Assembly: GCA_965234335.1 (NCBI GenBank)
Contig: OZ248458.1
Location: forward strand, 194,893-258,892
DNA from: Leadbetterella lacustris
GTDB taxonomy: Bacteria > Bacteroidota > Bacteroidia > Cytophagales > Spirosomataceae
Length of the DNA stretch: 64,000 nucleotides
Reading direction: 5' to 3'
The notes beneath the pieces are model-generated. The model worked only from the letters and a program-made list of their open reading frames with translations. It made no database searches and was not told the DNA's origin. Position numbers and translations under genes: made by a program. Shown in pieces: positions 18,718 through 27,297 of this stretch (its first letter is position 1; each line of letters starts with the position of its first letter).

Positions 18718-20007
18718 CTACATTACCGTCAAAACACTCTCCAAACCAACACCTCTAGAACCCTTAACCAGAAAATAAGTATTAGTGAAAGCCTTTTCTA
18801 TCAACCAATTGTGAAGCGAAAACTTATCAGTAAAATAATAGGCTTTTGGTAAGTGAGCTAAAGCATGTTGCATGTTTTCGCCATAAAGTACTACGATGTC
18901 AAAATCTTGCTCCGACGCCAATTTACCGAGTGCTGCATGTTCAGCATCGCTGTATTCACCGAGTTCAAACATATCTCCCAATATCACCACTTTATGTTTT
19001 TCGGTCTTCAGGTTTCCGAAGTTTTGCACTGAGGCCGCCATCGACGAAGGATTAGCGTTGTAGGCGTCCATCAAGAACGAATTGCTTCCTTTTTCTATCA
19101 CTTGCGAGCGATTATTGTCAGGATTGTACTCCGCTATGGCTTCAGCGGCATCGGTGTGACTTACACCAAAAAAACTCGCCACAGCAAAGGCAGTTTGCAT
19201 ATTATCAAAGTTATATTTTCCACCAATATGCGTAGTATAAATAATCTGACTTTCAGGTATTTGAAAAGAAACTGACGGACTTTCGGTTAACATTTTCAGG
19301 GCAAATTCATCTGCTCCATAATATACTACCACCATCATACTCTTTTCTTTTACTAGAGAAGTTAATTTTTCGTCGGTCTGATTTACAAAAGTAGTCCCTT
19401 TGTTATTTTTCAAAAAATCAAAAAGCTCTCCTTTGCCTTTCCTAACACCTTCTTCGCCACCAAAACCTTCCAGATGAGCTTTCCCAAGATTAGTGATAAA
19501 CCCATGCGTAGGCTCACAAATATTGCTCAGCATCGCTACTTCTTGCTGATGATTGGCCCCCATTTCTATCACGGCCATTTCGGTATCGGCAGTCATTTCA
19601 AGCAAAGTCAACGGCACGCCAATATGGTTGTTGAGGTTACCTTTGGTGGCATGAACTTTAAAATTTCGGCTTAAAACCCTCACCAAGAGTTCTTTATTGG
19701 TCGTTTTCCCGTTTGAACCTGTGAGTCCTATAACCGGAATATCGAATGTTTTTCTATGAAAATTAGCCAACTTTTGTAGTGTTTCTAGTACATCGTCCAC
19801 TAAAATACACTGCGGATTTTGAGCGTGTTCCATTTCGTCCACCACCGCATAGCTTGCACCTAGAGCAATGGCCTGCTCAGCAAAGTTGTTCGCATTAAAT
19901 TTTTCGCCCTTTAGAGCAAAAAACATTTGACCCTCCCCTATTTTTCGGGTGTCGGTTGTAACTCCCTTGCTTTCTTTAAACTTCTCGTAAATTTCTGCTA
20001 TTTGCAT
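18718..20007 (-). CDS. murF: UDP-N-acetylmuramoyl-tripeptide--D-alanyl-D-alanine ligase MurF
   Basis: Cytoplasmic peptidoglycan precursor enzyme that adds D-Ala-D-Ala to UDP-MurNAc-tripeptide using ATP. The start QIAEIYEKFKESKGVTTDTR after ATG at 20007 is the usual MurF N-terminus; a longer frame to 20070 adds 21 poorly fitting residues. The ATP loop is GLTGSNGKTTNKE. Typical Mur ligase blocks follow: IEMGANHQQEV, ITNLGKAHLEGFGG, then DAYNANPSSM and VILGDMFELGE. Length (429 residues) is normal. It stands apart from the division cluster at 34-41 kb and is divergent from ogt. Confidence 0.96.
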   Translation of the reverse strand: MQIAEIYEKFKESKGVTTDTRKIGEGQMFFALKGEKFNANNFAEQAIALGASYAVVDEMEHAQNPQCILVDDVLETLQKLANFHRKTFDIPVIGLTGSNGKTTNKELLVRVLSRNFKVHATKGNLNNHIGVPLTLLEMTADTEMAVIEMGANHQQEVAMLSNICEPTHGFITNLGKAHLEGFGGEEGVRKGKGELFDFLKNNKGTTFVNQTDEKLTSLVKEKSMMVVVYYGADEFALKMLTESPSVSFQIPESQIIYTTHIGGKYNFDNMQTAFAVASFFGVSHTDAAEAIAEYNPDNNRSQVIEKGSNSFLMDAYNANPSSMAASVQNFGNLKTEKHKVVILGDMFELGEYSDAEHAALGKLASEQDFDIVVLYGENMQHALAHLPKAYYFTDKFSLHNWLIEKAFTNTYFLVKGSRGVGLESVLTVM

Positions 20008-20075
20008 TTCCACATATTTTCGGCACCAAAGTTCTGCCTTTTTGTTTAATTTCGTAGTATCCTTTATCAAAAATT

Positions 20076-20564
20076 GTGGCAGAATATTTTAAAACTTACT
20101 TAAAAACCGAAGAACATCTACTCAAAATTGAGTCAGATGAATATGCCATCAAAGCTATAAGTTTTGTTGCTGACGTAGAGAAACCGTCTGAATTTCAACC
20201 AGAAATTCTTGAAAATGCAAAACTACAATTGCAAAGTTACTTCGAGAGGAATTTACAAAACTTTAACCTAAAACTTGACCCAGAAGGTACTGCTTTTCAG
20301 AAGAAAGTATGGGATTTGCTGTACAAAATACCTTACGGAAAAACCTGGACGTATGCCGAAATGGCCAACAAATTAGGCGACCCGAAACTGATAAGAGCCG
20401 CAGCTTCGGCCAACGGAAAAAATCCAATAGCCATTGTAATCCCTTGTCATAGAGTGATTGGCACAAACGGTAGCTTAACGGGCTACGCTGGCGGATTGGA
20501 AAATAAACGATTCTTACTTGACCTAGAAAACAGAGTGGCCAATGGAGTGATGCGTTTGTTTTGA
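20076..20564 (+). CDS. ogt: Methylated-DNA--protein-cysteine methyltransferase
   Basis: Suicide DNA-repair enzyme that removes alkyl groups from O6-alkylguanine. The 162-residue protein has the family core: AFQKKVWDLLYKIPYGKTWTY, the helix-turn-helix region with IRAAASANGKNP, and the acceptor site IPCHRVIG with Cys124. The only start that fits is GTG at 20076, giving AEYFKTYLK; no ATG precedes the conserved region. It is divergent from murF with a 68-bp gap. Confidence 0.94.
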   Translation: MAEYFKTYLKTEEHLLKIESDEYAIKAISFVADVEKPSEFQPEILENAKLQLQSYFERNLQNFNLKLDPEGTAFQKKVWDLLYKIPYGKTWTYAEMANKLGDPKLIRAAASANGKNPIAIVIPCHRVIGTNGSLTGYAGGLENKRFLLDLENRVANGVMRLF

Positions 20565-20707
20565 ATTATATGTAAACACACCGATTTTACGGATGGGACA
20601 CTGACAAATTTAAAATGACAAAACGTGTTACCACCTAATAGATTCCTATTTCAAAACAAGAAATCAATTAACGGAACAAAAATAAAACTCTTGGAGCCTT
20701 AAATGCC

Positions 20708-20715
20708 TATATTTG
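20708..20715 (+). promoter_or_regulatory. -7 promoter box of the small exported protein gene
   Basis: TATATTTG matches TAnnTTTG and lies 25 bp before the ATG at 20741, a spacing seen repeatedly in this window. Confidence 0.5.
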
Positions 20716-20740
20716 TATTGAACTTTACCCAAAACTAATC

Positions 20741-21103
20741 ATGAAACCTCTCATTTTCTCCATTATATTCCTTTTCTCTTTAAACACTTTTGCTCAATCA
20801 GACACCATTACGGCCGCCACCGCCAAAAACTACATTGGTAAAGAGGTGATACTAAAAGGAGTACTGAAGGGAGTTAAACCCTATTCTGACCGCAACGGAA
20901 AAGATATTTTATTTTTGGATATTGACGAAAGCTACCCAAATTCTGAAATAGGCGTTACCGTTTTTCCTGATGCCGTGCCAGAAGTTAAAATCACCAAAGA
21001 AGATATTGGAAGAACCGTATTTATTTCGGGAATTGTGCAAGATTATAAAGGAAAGCCAAGCTTGCCTATAAGCGAAGGAAAGCAATTTAGATACAAAGAA
21101 TAG
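20741..21103 (+). CDS. Small exported OB-fold-like protein
   Basis: 120-residue protein with a clear Sec signal peptide (KPLIFSIIFLFSLNTFAQ). The mature part, with AKNYIGKEVILKGVLKGVKP, then FLDIDESYP, IGVTVFP and ISGIVQDYKGKPSL, has the strand pattern of an OB-fold nucleic-acid-binding-like domain. Exported versions of this fold are common in Bacteroidota and have no agreed function. The gene is monocistronic, with its own -7 box, and its stop codon forms part of an inverted repeat shared with the convergent dsbA-like gene. Confidence 0.7.
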   Translation: MKPLIFSIIFLFSLNTFAQSDTITAATAKNYIGKEVILKGVLKGVKPYSDRNGKDILFLDIDESYPNSEIGVTVFPDAVPEVKITKEDIGRTVFISGIVQDYKGKPSLPISEGKQFRYKE

Positions 21104-21130
21104 CCAAATTCTGAGCAGAATCTAGCTATT
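21099..21130 (+). terminator. Inverted repeat between convergent genes
   Basis: AATAGC (21099-21104) pairs with GCTATT (21125-21130), and ATTCTG pairs with CAGAAT inside. The stem includes the stop codon of the upstream gene. There is no long T-run, so its strength as a terminator is uncertain. Confidence 0.45.
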
Positions 21131-21154
21131 CAAACCATTCATATTTTCCAAATA

Positions 21155-21850
21155 TTACAGGCATTCACCCGAGGCTACATCGCAACTTTCACCCGCATCA
21201 ATCGGTATCTCAGCCTGCATTTCTTGTTGAATTTGACGCAAAGTATCTGCCAAAACTTCAGGTGACTGAGCACCACTGATACCGTACTTTTCATTAAAAA
21301 TAAAAAACGGAACAGCACTCACGCCCCTTGATTGAAAGTACGAAATCTTTTCTTTTACTTCTTCATAAAGTGACTCATTCGCCAATATTGCCTCCACTTT
21401 CACGCCTTTCCAGCCAAATTCGGCCATAAGCTCAGTAATATTTTCAGTCTTGCTCAAGTCCGTCGCATCTTCAAAATAAGCTTTGAAAAACCTTTCTTTA
21501 AGCTTTGCCTTAAACCCCTCTTTTTCTGCTTCTAACATCAAAACATGCAAAGGTAAAGTGTTCATGGTACGTTCCATTTTACTAAAATCAAAGGCAATAC
21601 CCTCTGCGTCGCCTACGCTTTCCATGTGTTGGAATATCTGCTGCACTTTTTCTTCACTACCAAACTTGGCGGCATAATATCCTTTCAGGTCTCTGCCTTC
21701 GGTTGGCACCGAAGGATCCAACTGAAACGGCTGCCATGTAATATCAGCTTTTATTTCAGGTACCATGGCCAAGGCTTTTTCAAGTCGATTTTTTCCAACA
21801 TAACACCACGGACAAGCCACATCCGATACAATATCTATTTTTATATTCAT
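21155..21850 (-). CDS. DsbA-family (FrnE-like) thiol oxidoreductase
   Basis: Cytoplasmic DsbA-fold protein of 231 residues without a signal peptide. The active site CPWC (Cys13, Cys16) sits in DIVSDVACPWCYVGKNRLEKAL, and ITWQPFQLDPSVPTEG and GVSAVPFFIFNEKYGISGAQ, with the cis-Pro loop, match the FrnE/2-hydroxychromene-isomerase-like subgroup. A second Cys pair near the C-terminus (ESCDVASGEC) is additional to the catalytic motif. FrnE proteins act in redox stress responses or polyketide tailoring; the substrate is not readable here. Confidence 0.9.
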   Translation of the reverse strand: MNIKIDIVSDVACPWCYVGKNRLEKALAMVPEIKADITWQPFQLDPSVPTEGRDLKGYYAAKFGSEEKVQQIFQHMESVGDAEGIAFDFSKMERTMNTLPLHVLMLEAEKEGFKAKLKERFFKAYFEDATDLSKTENITELMAEFGWKGVKVEAILANESLYEEVKEKISYFQSRGVSAVPFFIFNEKYGISGAQSPEVLADTLRQIQQEMQAEIPIDAGESCDVASGECL

Positions 21851-21900
21851 TTTTTTAGTCTAAATTTCGACGTCTTTTCAATCAACAATACAAAAAATCA

Positions 21901-24039
21901 ATGCGAAAAATTCTATTTCTTCTCTTATTGGCTCAATTTTCTTTTGCACAGACAGAAAAAATCCAAGTTTCAGATCTTACGAAAATCAAAAATGTGGTAT
22001 CTATCGTTACCAACAACGATAAAGCCATATATGCACTAAAAACCATAGAACCCACGCCAGATAAGCCCCTAGAATACGATTATATTACAAATTTGTACCT
22101 GATAAACCTTCAAAATCCCTCAAAACATATTGCACTTACGCGTGGAAATGAAGGTGCAAGTCAGCCGTCCTTATCACCCGATGGTAAAAGTGTAGCCTTT
22201 GTTCGTACCGTAAAAGAAAAATCTCAAGTATTTATATTGCCCCTAGAAGGAGGCGAGCCTTGGCAACTAACAAGTTCAAAATACGGGGCTGCTTCACCAC
22301 AATTCAGCCCAGATGGAAAAAGAATCTTTTTCTACTCAAGTTTAAGTCTAAATGAGATACTAACCGACTCAGTTTTCAATGCCAAAAAAGAATTACCCTC
22401 GTGGTCATTAGAAAAACCGGGTTTTAAGTCCAACGATTTTTTAGTACAGAAAAAAGGAGTAAAAGGAAATCCAGACGGTAACATTGACGAAATCAGGGCC
22501 TATCTCAACAAAGATGTGGTGGACAAAAAAGCCAAGGTCTTGAACAGACTAAATTTCCAAGGTGAGGCCACTGTTGAACCTGAAATGCGGTTTAGCCATG
22601 TTTTCGAAATAGAAATATCAGAAAATGCTAAAGCTAAAGCCATTACCTCAGGATATTGGTCATTCCAGAATGTAAATTATACCACCGACGGCAAAAAATT
22701 AATAGCAACTACTGCCAAAGACGCCACTCAACACCCTGACAGAGAACAGGAAAACAAAATCATTTCGATAGATTTATCTTCTTTAAAACAAACGACCATC
22801 TACGAAAAAGAAGGAAAAAGTTTTGGTGGCTTGAGCCTTTCACCAAAAGGAGGCAAAATAGCAATGGTCATGAATGCCGCAAACGAGATGTCGCATGGAC
22901 AATTAATCACCATCAACGCTGACGGGACAGGATTCAAAGAAATAAATTTTGATAGAGTTCCAAATAGTATGACTTGGTCATCAGACGAAAAAAGCCTCTA
23001 CTTTGTGGCCAACTCCAATGGTGGTGTTCCAGTTTTTAAATTAGACATAGCCAGTAGTAAGGTCGAAAGATTAACTGACTTTGAGTCGGGTATTGGATCT
23101 TTTGAACTCGTAAATCCAACAAAAGCCATTTTCGCTAAAAATGATATTTCAAATCCCCACGAAATCTTTGTTTCGGATCTTACCTTCAAAACCCAAACAA
23201 AAATTAGTGAAATAAACTCACATTGGGTTAAAAACAAAAAACTGAGCTACCCCGAAAAACGAATCTTCAAAAACTCAGCAGGACAAGAAATAGAATTCTG
23301 GATAATGAAACCAACAGATTTTGTGGCAGGTAAAAAATATCCATTGTTGCTCCAAATGCATGGTGGGCCTACTGCCATGTGGGGTCCTGGCGAGGCATCA
23401 ATGTGGCATGAATTACAATATTTTACTGCCCAAGGCTATGGTGTAGTATATCCAAACCAAAGAGGATCAGGAGGTTATGGAAAAGACTTCCAATTTTCAA
23501 ACTACCGCGACTGGGGCAAAGGTCCGCAAGAAGATGCATTGGGTGCGACAGAGATTGCAGCTAGGGAAGCTTGGGTAGATACCTCCAAACAAGTGATAAC
23601 CGGTGGTTCGTACGCTGGATATCTAACCGCCTGGATAATTGCCCATGACCACCGTTTTAAAGCGGCATTTGCTCAAAGAGGAGTTTATGACCTCACCACA
23701 TTCATGGGAGAAGGAAACGCCTGGAGACTAACTCCAAACTACTTTGGGCTACCATGGGACGACGAAGCCAAAACCAAAATAAATGCCAGTTCGCCCTACA
23801 CTTTCGTGGACAAAATCAAAACGCCCTTGCTCATCAAACATGGCGAAAACGACCTTCGCACTGGAGTTATTCAATCTGAAATGATGTTTAAAAGCCTAAA
23901 ATATCTTGAAAAAGAAGTAGAATATGTAAGAATGCCGGGTGGCACGCACGAACTTTCAAGAACAGGAAACGTAAGACAAAGAATAGACAGAATCCTTAGG
24001 ATTTATGAATTTTTCGAGAGATATGTTTCCGTAAAGTAA
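21901..24039 (+). CDS. Exported S9-family prolyl oligopeptidase-like peptidase
   Basis: Periplasmic serine peptidase of 712 residues. The signal peptide is RKILFLLLLAQFSFAQ. The N-terminal half is a TolB/WD40-like propeller (LSPDGKSVAFVRT, FSPDGKRIFFYSS). The C-terminal alpha/beta hydrolase domain has the nucleophile Ser570 in GGSYAGYL, Asp651 in HGENDLR and His683 in GGTHELS. It resembles dipeptidyl-peptidase or acylaminoacyl-peptidase types that take short peptides. It is divergent from the dsbA-like gene with a 50-bp gap, and no partner gene follows. Confidence 0.93.
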   Translation: MRKILFLLLLAQFSFAQTEKIQVSDLTKIKNVVSIVTNNDKAIYALKTIEPTPDKPLEYDYITNLYLINLQNPSKHIALTRGNEGASQPSLSPDGKSVAFVRTVKEKSQVFILPLEGGEPWQLTSSKYGAASPQFSPDGKRIFFYSSLSLNEILTDSVFNAKKELPSWSLEKPGFKSNDFLVQKKGVKGNPDGNIDEIRAYLNKDVVDKKAKVLNRLNFQGEATVEPEMRFSHVFEIEISENAKAKAITSGYWSFQNVNYTTDGKKLIATTAKDATQHPDREQENKIISIDLSSLKQTTIYEKEGKSFGGLSLSPKGGKIAMVMNAANEMSHGQLITINADGTGFKEINFDRVPNSMTWSSDEKSLYFVANSNGGVPVFKLDIASSKVERLTDFESGIGSFELVNPTKAIFAKNDISNPHEIFVSDLTFKTQTKISEINSHWVKNKKLSYPEKRIFKNSAGQEIEFWIMKPTDFVAGKKYPLLLQMHGGPTAMWGPGEASMWHELQYFTAQGYGVVYPNQRGSGGYGKDFQFSNYRDWGKGPQEDALGATEIAAREAWVDTSKQVITGGSYAGYLTAWIIAHDHRFKAAFAQRGVYDLTTFMGEGNAWRLTPNYFGLPWDDEAKTKINASSPYTFVDKIKTPLLIKHGENDLRTGVIQSEMMFKSLKYLEKEVEYVRMPGGTHELSRTGNVRQRIDRILRIYEFFERYVSVK

Positions 24040-24080
24040 AAAATGATAATAATTAAATTTTTTTATTAAATTAAATTTTT

Positions 24081-24088
24081 TACATTTG
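24081..24088 (+). promoter_or_regulatory. -7 promoter box of the small-RNA candidate
   Basis: TACATTTG matches TAnnTTTG. No reading frame of useful length follows; instead two hairpins and a T-run lie within the next 110 bp. Confidence 0.5.
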
Positions 24089-24089
24089 C

Positions 24090-24200
24090 AGACAATCTTT
24101 TAGTATTAAAGCATCACCCTCATTTATTTGAGGTGATTTATCATAGGTTAAAGTATTTTCGTCTTGGAAAGGCATTTGGGACTCCCGAATGTCTTTTTTT
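24090..24200 (+). ncRNA. Candidate small RNA, about 105-110 nt
   Basis: Between the S9 peptidase and the SPOR lipoprotein gene there is a promoter -7 box (24081-24088), a first hairpin at 24113-24137 (ATCACC/GGTGAT plus TCA/TGA with one bulged C), an unpaired stretch of about 33 nt, and a terminator hairpin at 24171-24193 followed by seven T. No ORF is present. The size and placement fit a stand-alone small RNA. It matches no RNA family I can recognise with confidence; a read-through leader of the lipoprotein gene is the alternative, but that gene appears to have its own -7 box at 24237. Confidence 0.45.
24171..24200 (+). terminator. Intrinsic terminator
   Basis: GGCATT (24171-24176) pairs with AATGTC (24188-24193, one G-U pair), and GGG pairs with CCC inside around ACT. 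A run of seven T follows. Confidence 0.75.
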
Positions 24201-24236
24201 ATTGTACCATATCATTCATATACAAGACTAAATTGT

Positions 24237-24244
24237 TAATTTTG
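24237..24244 (+). promoter_or_regulatory. -7 promoter box of the SPOR lipoprotein operon
   Basis: TAATTTTG matches TAnnTTTG and is 20 bp before the ATG at 24265. It supports a separate promoter downstream of the terminator at 24171-24200. Confidence 0.5.
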
Positions 24245-24264
24245 CATTCACTAAATTGATAACT

Positions 24265-24813
24265 ATGAAGAAATACCTCTTTTTCGTGAGTTTTCTTTGG
24301 ATTTTGTCGGCTTGCATGGGCAAACTTAGCCCCAACAAAGAAAGCAAAAACATCGAGAAAATTACGGAGTATTCTGAAGATTTGTCAATATTCAGACCAA
24401 AATATGACACCTCGAAGCTTGTAAAAGTTGACAAAACTGAAGCACCCAAAACTTCAACAACTCAAAATTATTCTGCATCAACCCTGAAAAATGAAAATGA
24501 GGCCGTAGAAACGGTTTTATCACATATTAAAGAAACAAACAAAAAATTAGCAGAGGGAAAGGGATACAGAATTCAAGTTTTTTCAGGAAACAATAAAATG
24601 GATTTTGAAGCTGCCAAAAGTTATTTATATAGAAATTTTTCTGAATTAGAACTCTATGAATCTTACAGTCAGCCTACTTACAGGATAAAAGTTGGAGACT
24701 TTATAAGTTTAGACGAAGCCAACAGGTATTCAGCTGAAATCAAAAATAAGTTTAATACAGTAAGAATCATAAGCGATAAAATAAACGTAAAAAAAGCACT
24801 CGAAATTAAATGA
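24265..24813 (+). CDS. SPOR-domain lipoprotein
   Basis: 182-residue lipoprotein: signal peptide KKYLFFVSFLWILSAC with the lipobox LSAC at Cys17. After a low-complexity linker, the C-terminal SPOR domain (about residues 95-170) includes YRIQVFSGNN, AKSYLYRNFSELELYES and YRIKVGDFISLDEANRY. SPOR domains bind denuded glycan strands in septal peptidoglycan, so a periplasmic cell-wall role is likely. ATG at 24265 is chosen over an upstream TTG. The stop overlaps the gmd start as ATGA, so the two are translationally coupled. Confidence 0.9.
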   Translation: MKKYLFFVSFLWILSACMGKLSPNKESKNIEKITEYSEDLSIFRPKYDTSKLVKVDKTEAPKTSTTQNYSASTLKNENEAVETVLSHIKETNKKLAEGKGYRIQVFSGNNKMDFEAAKSYLYRNFSELELYESYSQPTYRIKVGDFISLDEANRYSAEIKNKFNTVRIISDKINVKKALEIK

Positions 24814-25910
24814 AAAAAGCACTCATAACTGGTGTAACAGGCCAAGACGGAGCCTATTTGGCGGAATTTTTATTACAAAAAGGATACGAAGTTCATGGTA
24901 TAAAAAGAAGAGCGTCTTTGTTCAATACCGACAGGATAGACCACCTATACAAAGATCTACACGAAACCAACGTAAAGTTTATACTTCACTACGGTGATTT
25001 GAGCGACTCTACCAACATCATAAGAATCATACAAGAAGTTAAGCCTGACGAAATTTACAATCTCGGAGCCATGTCGCACGTAAAAGTAAGTTTTGATGAA
25101 CCAGAATATACCGCCAATGTGGACGGAATAGGCACATTAAGAATACTAGAGGCAGTTAGACTTTTGGGATTAACCGAAACTTGCAGAATTTACCAAGCCT
25201 CTACCTCAGAACTATACGGATTGGTTCAAGAAGTGCCACAGTCTGAGACTACTCCTTTTTATCCAAGGTCACCCTATGCAGTTGCCAAATTATACGGCTA
25301 TTGGATAACCGTAAATTATCGTGAAGCTTACAATATGTATGCCTGTAATGGAATACTTTTCAACCATGAGTCGCCACTTAGAGGCGAAACTTTCGTCACA
25401 AGAAAAATCACAAGGGCAGTTTCGCAAATAGCTTTAGGTCAAGAAGAATGCCTGTTTTTAGGTAATCTGGATGCTAAAAGAGATTGGGGTCACGCCAAAG
25501 ATTACATAGAGGCCATGTGGTTGATTCTTCAGCAAGATGTGGCCGAAGACTATGTAATTGCCACAGGAATTACAACAACGGTAAGAGATTTTGTAAAAAT
25601 GGCCTTTGCCGAAGTAGGTATTACTCTTGAGTTCAGAGGCTCAGAAGACAAAGAAGAAGGATTTGTAATAAATTGCTCAAATCCTAATTTTCAATTACCC
25701 GTTGGAAAGAAAGTTTTGGCCGTAGATTCAAAATATTACAGACCAACAGAGGTTGAACTATTGATAGGCGACCCTACAAAATCACAAACAAAATTGGGTT
25801 GGAAACCCAAATATGACCTCCCAGCTTTAGTAAAAGAAATGGTAGCAGCAGATTTGGATTATTTCCAAAACCAACCTGTTTTCAACAAAGCAGGTATAAA
25901 AATCAGATAA
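24810..25910 (+). CDS. gmd: GDP-mannose 4,6-dehydratase
   Basis: Converts GDP-D-mannose to GDP-4-keto-6-deoxy-D-mannose, the entry to GDP-fucose, rhamnose and perosamine, in the cytoplasm. The 366-residue protein shows the NADP loop GVTGQDGAYLAEFLLQKGY, the Gmd-specific IKRRASLFNTDRIDHLY, the catalytic STSELYG and YAVAKLYGYW (Tyr-x-x-x-Lys), FNHESPLRGETFVTRKI and the C-terminal YYRPTEVELLIGD. No fucose synthase or glycosyltransferase gene is adjacent. The gene starts inside the stop of the SPOR lipoprotein gene and is 37 bp from def. Confidence 0.97.
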   Translation: MKKALITGVTGQDGAYLAEFLLQKGYEVHGIKRRASLFNTDRIDHLYKDLHETNVKFILHYGDLSDSTNIIRIIQEVKPDEIYNLGAMSHVKVSFDEPEYTANVDGIGTLRILEAVRLLGLTETCRIYQASTSELYGLVQEVPQSETTPFYPRSPYAVAKLYGYWITVNYREAYNMYACNGILFNHESPLRGETFVTRKITRAVSQIALGQEECLFLGNLDAKRDWGHAKDYIEAMWLILQQDVAEDYVIATGITTTVRDFVKMAFAEVGITLEFRGSEDKEEGFVINCSNPNFQLPVGKKVLAVDSKYYRPTEVELLIGDPTKSQTKLGWKPKYDLPALVKEMVAADLDYFQNQPVFNKAGIKIR

Positions 25911-25947
25911 TCGAGTAGACTTCAACAAAAAATATAAGACTTAGAAA

Positions 25948-26520
25948 ATGATTTATCCTATAGTAGCATATGGTGTCCCTGTATTAAGGAAACTTTGTGT
26001 TGACATTAACAAAGGTGAATTTGATGTCAAAAAAGTATCTGAGGATATGTTTGAAACCATGTACCATGCCTCTGGCGTGGGTCTAGCTGGGCCACAAGTA
26101 GGCCTAGCATACCGAATTTTTGTGGTGGATGGCGAAATAATGAACAAAGGAGCCGAAACCGAAGAAGAAATAGATCATTCATTAATTGGATTCAAGAAGG
26201 TATTCATCAACGCTCAAATCATCGAAGAAAAAGGTGAAAAATGGGCCTATGAAGAGGGCTGCCTGAGTATTCCGGGTATAAGAGCCGACGTTTACCGCCC
26301 AGACACACTCGTTATTAGATATTTGGACACTGATTTTATAGAACACACAGAGGAATATTCTGGACTTGCAGCAAGAATTATTCAGCATGAATATGATCAC
26401 ATCGAAGGCGTATTATTCACCGATCATCTGGCACCACTGAAAAAACAAATGCTAAAGAAAAGACTCGGAAATATTCAGAAAGGAATTGTTGACGCCGATT
26501 ACAGAATGAAATTTGCCTGA
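25948..26520 (+). CDS. def: Peptide deformylase
   Basis: Metalloenzyme that removes the formyl group from nascent proteins. All three family motifs are present in the 190-residue product: GVGLAGPQVG, EEGCLSIPG with Cys105, and QHEYDHIEG with His147, Glu148 and His151. The insert between motif 1 and 2 (AETEEEIDHSLIGFKK) is typical of Bacteroidota deformylases. It lies 37 bp after gmd and 6 bp before the nitrilase-family gene, so all are probably one transcript. Confidence 0.97.
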   Translation: MIYPIVAYGVPVLRKLCVDINKGEFDVKKVSEDMFETMYHASGVGLAGPQVGLAYRIFVVDGEIMNKGAETEEEIDHSLIGFKKVFINAQIIEEKGEKWAYEEGCLSIPGIRADVYRPDTLVIRYLDTDFIEHTEEYSGLAARIIQHEYDHIEGVLFTDHLAPLKKQMLKKRLGNIQKGIVDADYRMKFA

Positions 26521-26526
26521 AAAGAA

Positions 26527-27297
26527 ATGAATCAGAACTTACATATCAGCCTGATTCAAACCGATTTGGTTTGGGAAAATCCCCAAGCCAACATCATAAA
26601 TTTCGGAGAAAAAATAAATAATACACCTAATACCACCGACTTGGTCATTCTTCCAGAGATGTTCAATTCGGGGTTTTCTATGCACTTTTCCGAAACAAAT
26701 CCTTCCGAAAGTCTAGCGTGGCTTTCCAAATTTTCATCTACCAAACAAACATCCATTTTTGGGTCATTGGCTATTGCTGAAAATGGCAAAAATTATAATC
26801 GGGGATATTTTGTAAAGCCAAATGGCGAACAATATTTTTACGACAAAAAACACCTTTTTAAATACGGAAAAGAACACGAAACTTACACCGCTGGAACAGA
26901 AATACTGACGGTTGAATACAAAAACTGGAAAATCAGACCTTTGATTTGTTATGATTTAAGATTCCCAGTTTGGAGTAGAAACACCGCACCCTTCTACGAC
27001 CTTCTCATTTATGTAGCATCTTGGCCTATGGCACGTATAGAAGCTTGGCGAACACTTCTCAGAGCCAGAGCAATAGAAAACCAATGCTATGTAGTTGGGG
27101 TAAATCGAATCGGGATAGACGGTAACAACCTGATTTACAACGGACAATCTTTAGTAATTGACTACACCGGAGAGGTATTGTGCGATGCAGAAGATAACGA
27201 CACCATTCTTTCCGTAGAATTGTCCTTTGAAAATCTACAAAACTTCCGCACAAGATTCCCTTTTTTATCAGACGGAGATAGTTTTGAATTAAGATAA
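26527..27297 (+). CDS. Nitrilase-superfamily omega-amidase-like hydrolase
   Basis: Carbon-nitrogen hydrolase of 256 residues with the Glu-Lys-Cys triad: Glu44 in ILPEMFNSGFSM, Lys107 in FYDKKHLFKYG and Cys141 in LICYDLRFPVWSRN. This subgroup (YafV/Nit2-like) hydrolyses alpha-ketoglutaramate or alpha-ketosuccinamate in methionine salvage and glutamine transamination. It is cytoplasmic. It follows def by 6 bp, an arrangement compatible with co-transcription. Confidence 0.92.
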   Translation: MNQNLHISLIQTDLVWENPQANIINFGEKINNTPNTTDLVILPEMFNSGFSMHFSETNPSESLAWLSKFSSTKQTSIFGSLAIAENGKNYNRGYFVKPNGEQYFYDKKHLFKYGKEHETYTAGTEILTVEYKNWKIRPLICYDLRFPVWSRNTAPFYDLLIYVASWPMARIEAWRTLLRARAIENQCYVVGVNRIGIDGNNLIYNGQSLVIDYTGEVLCDAEDNDTILSVELSFENLQNFRTRFPFLSDGDSFELR

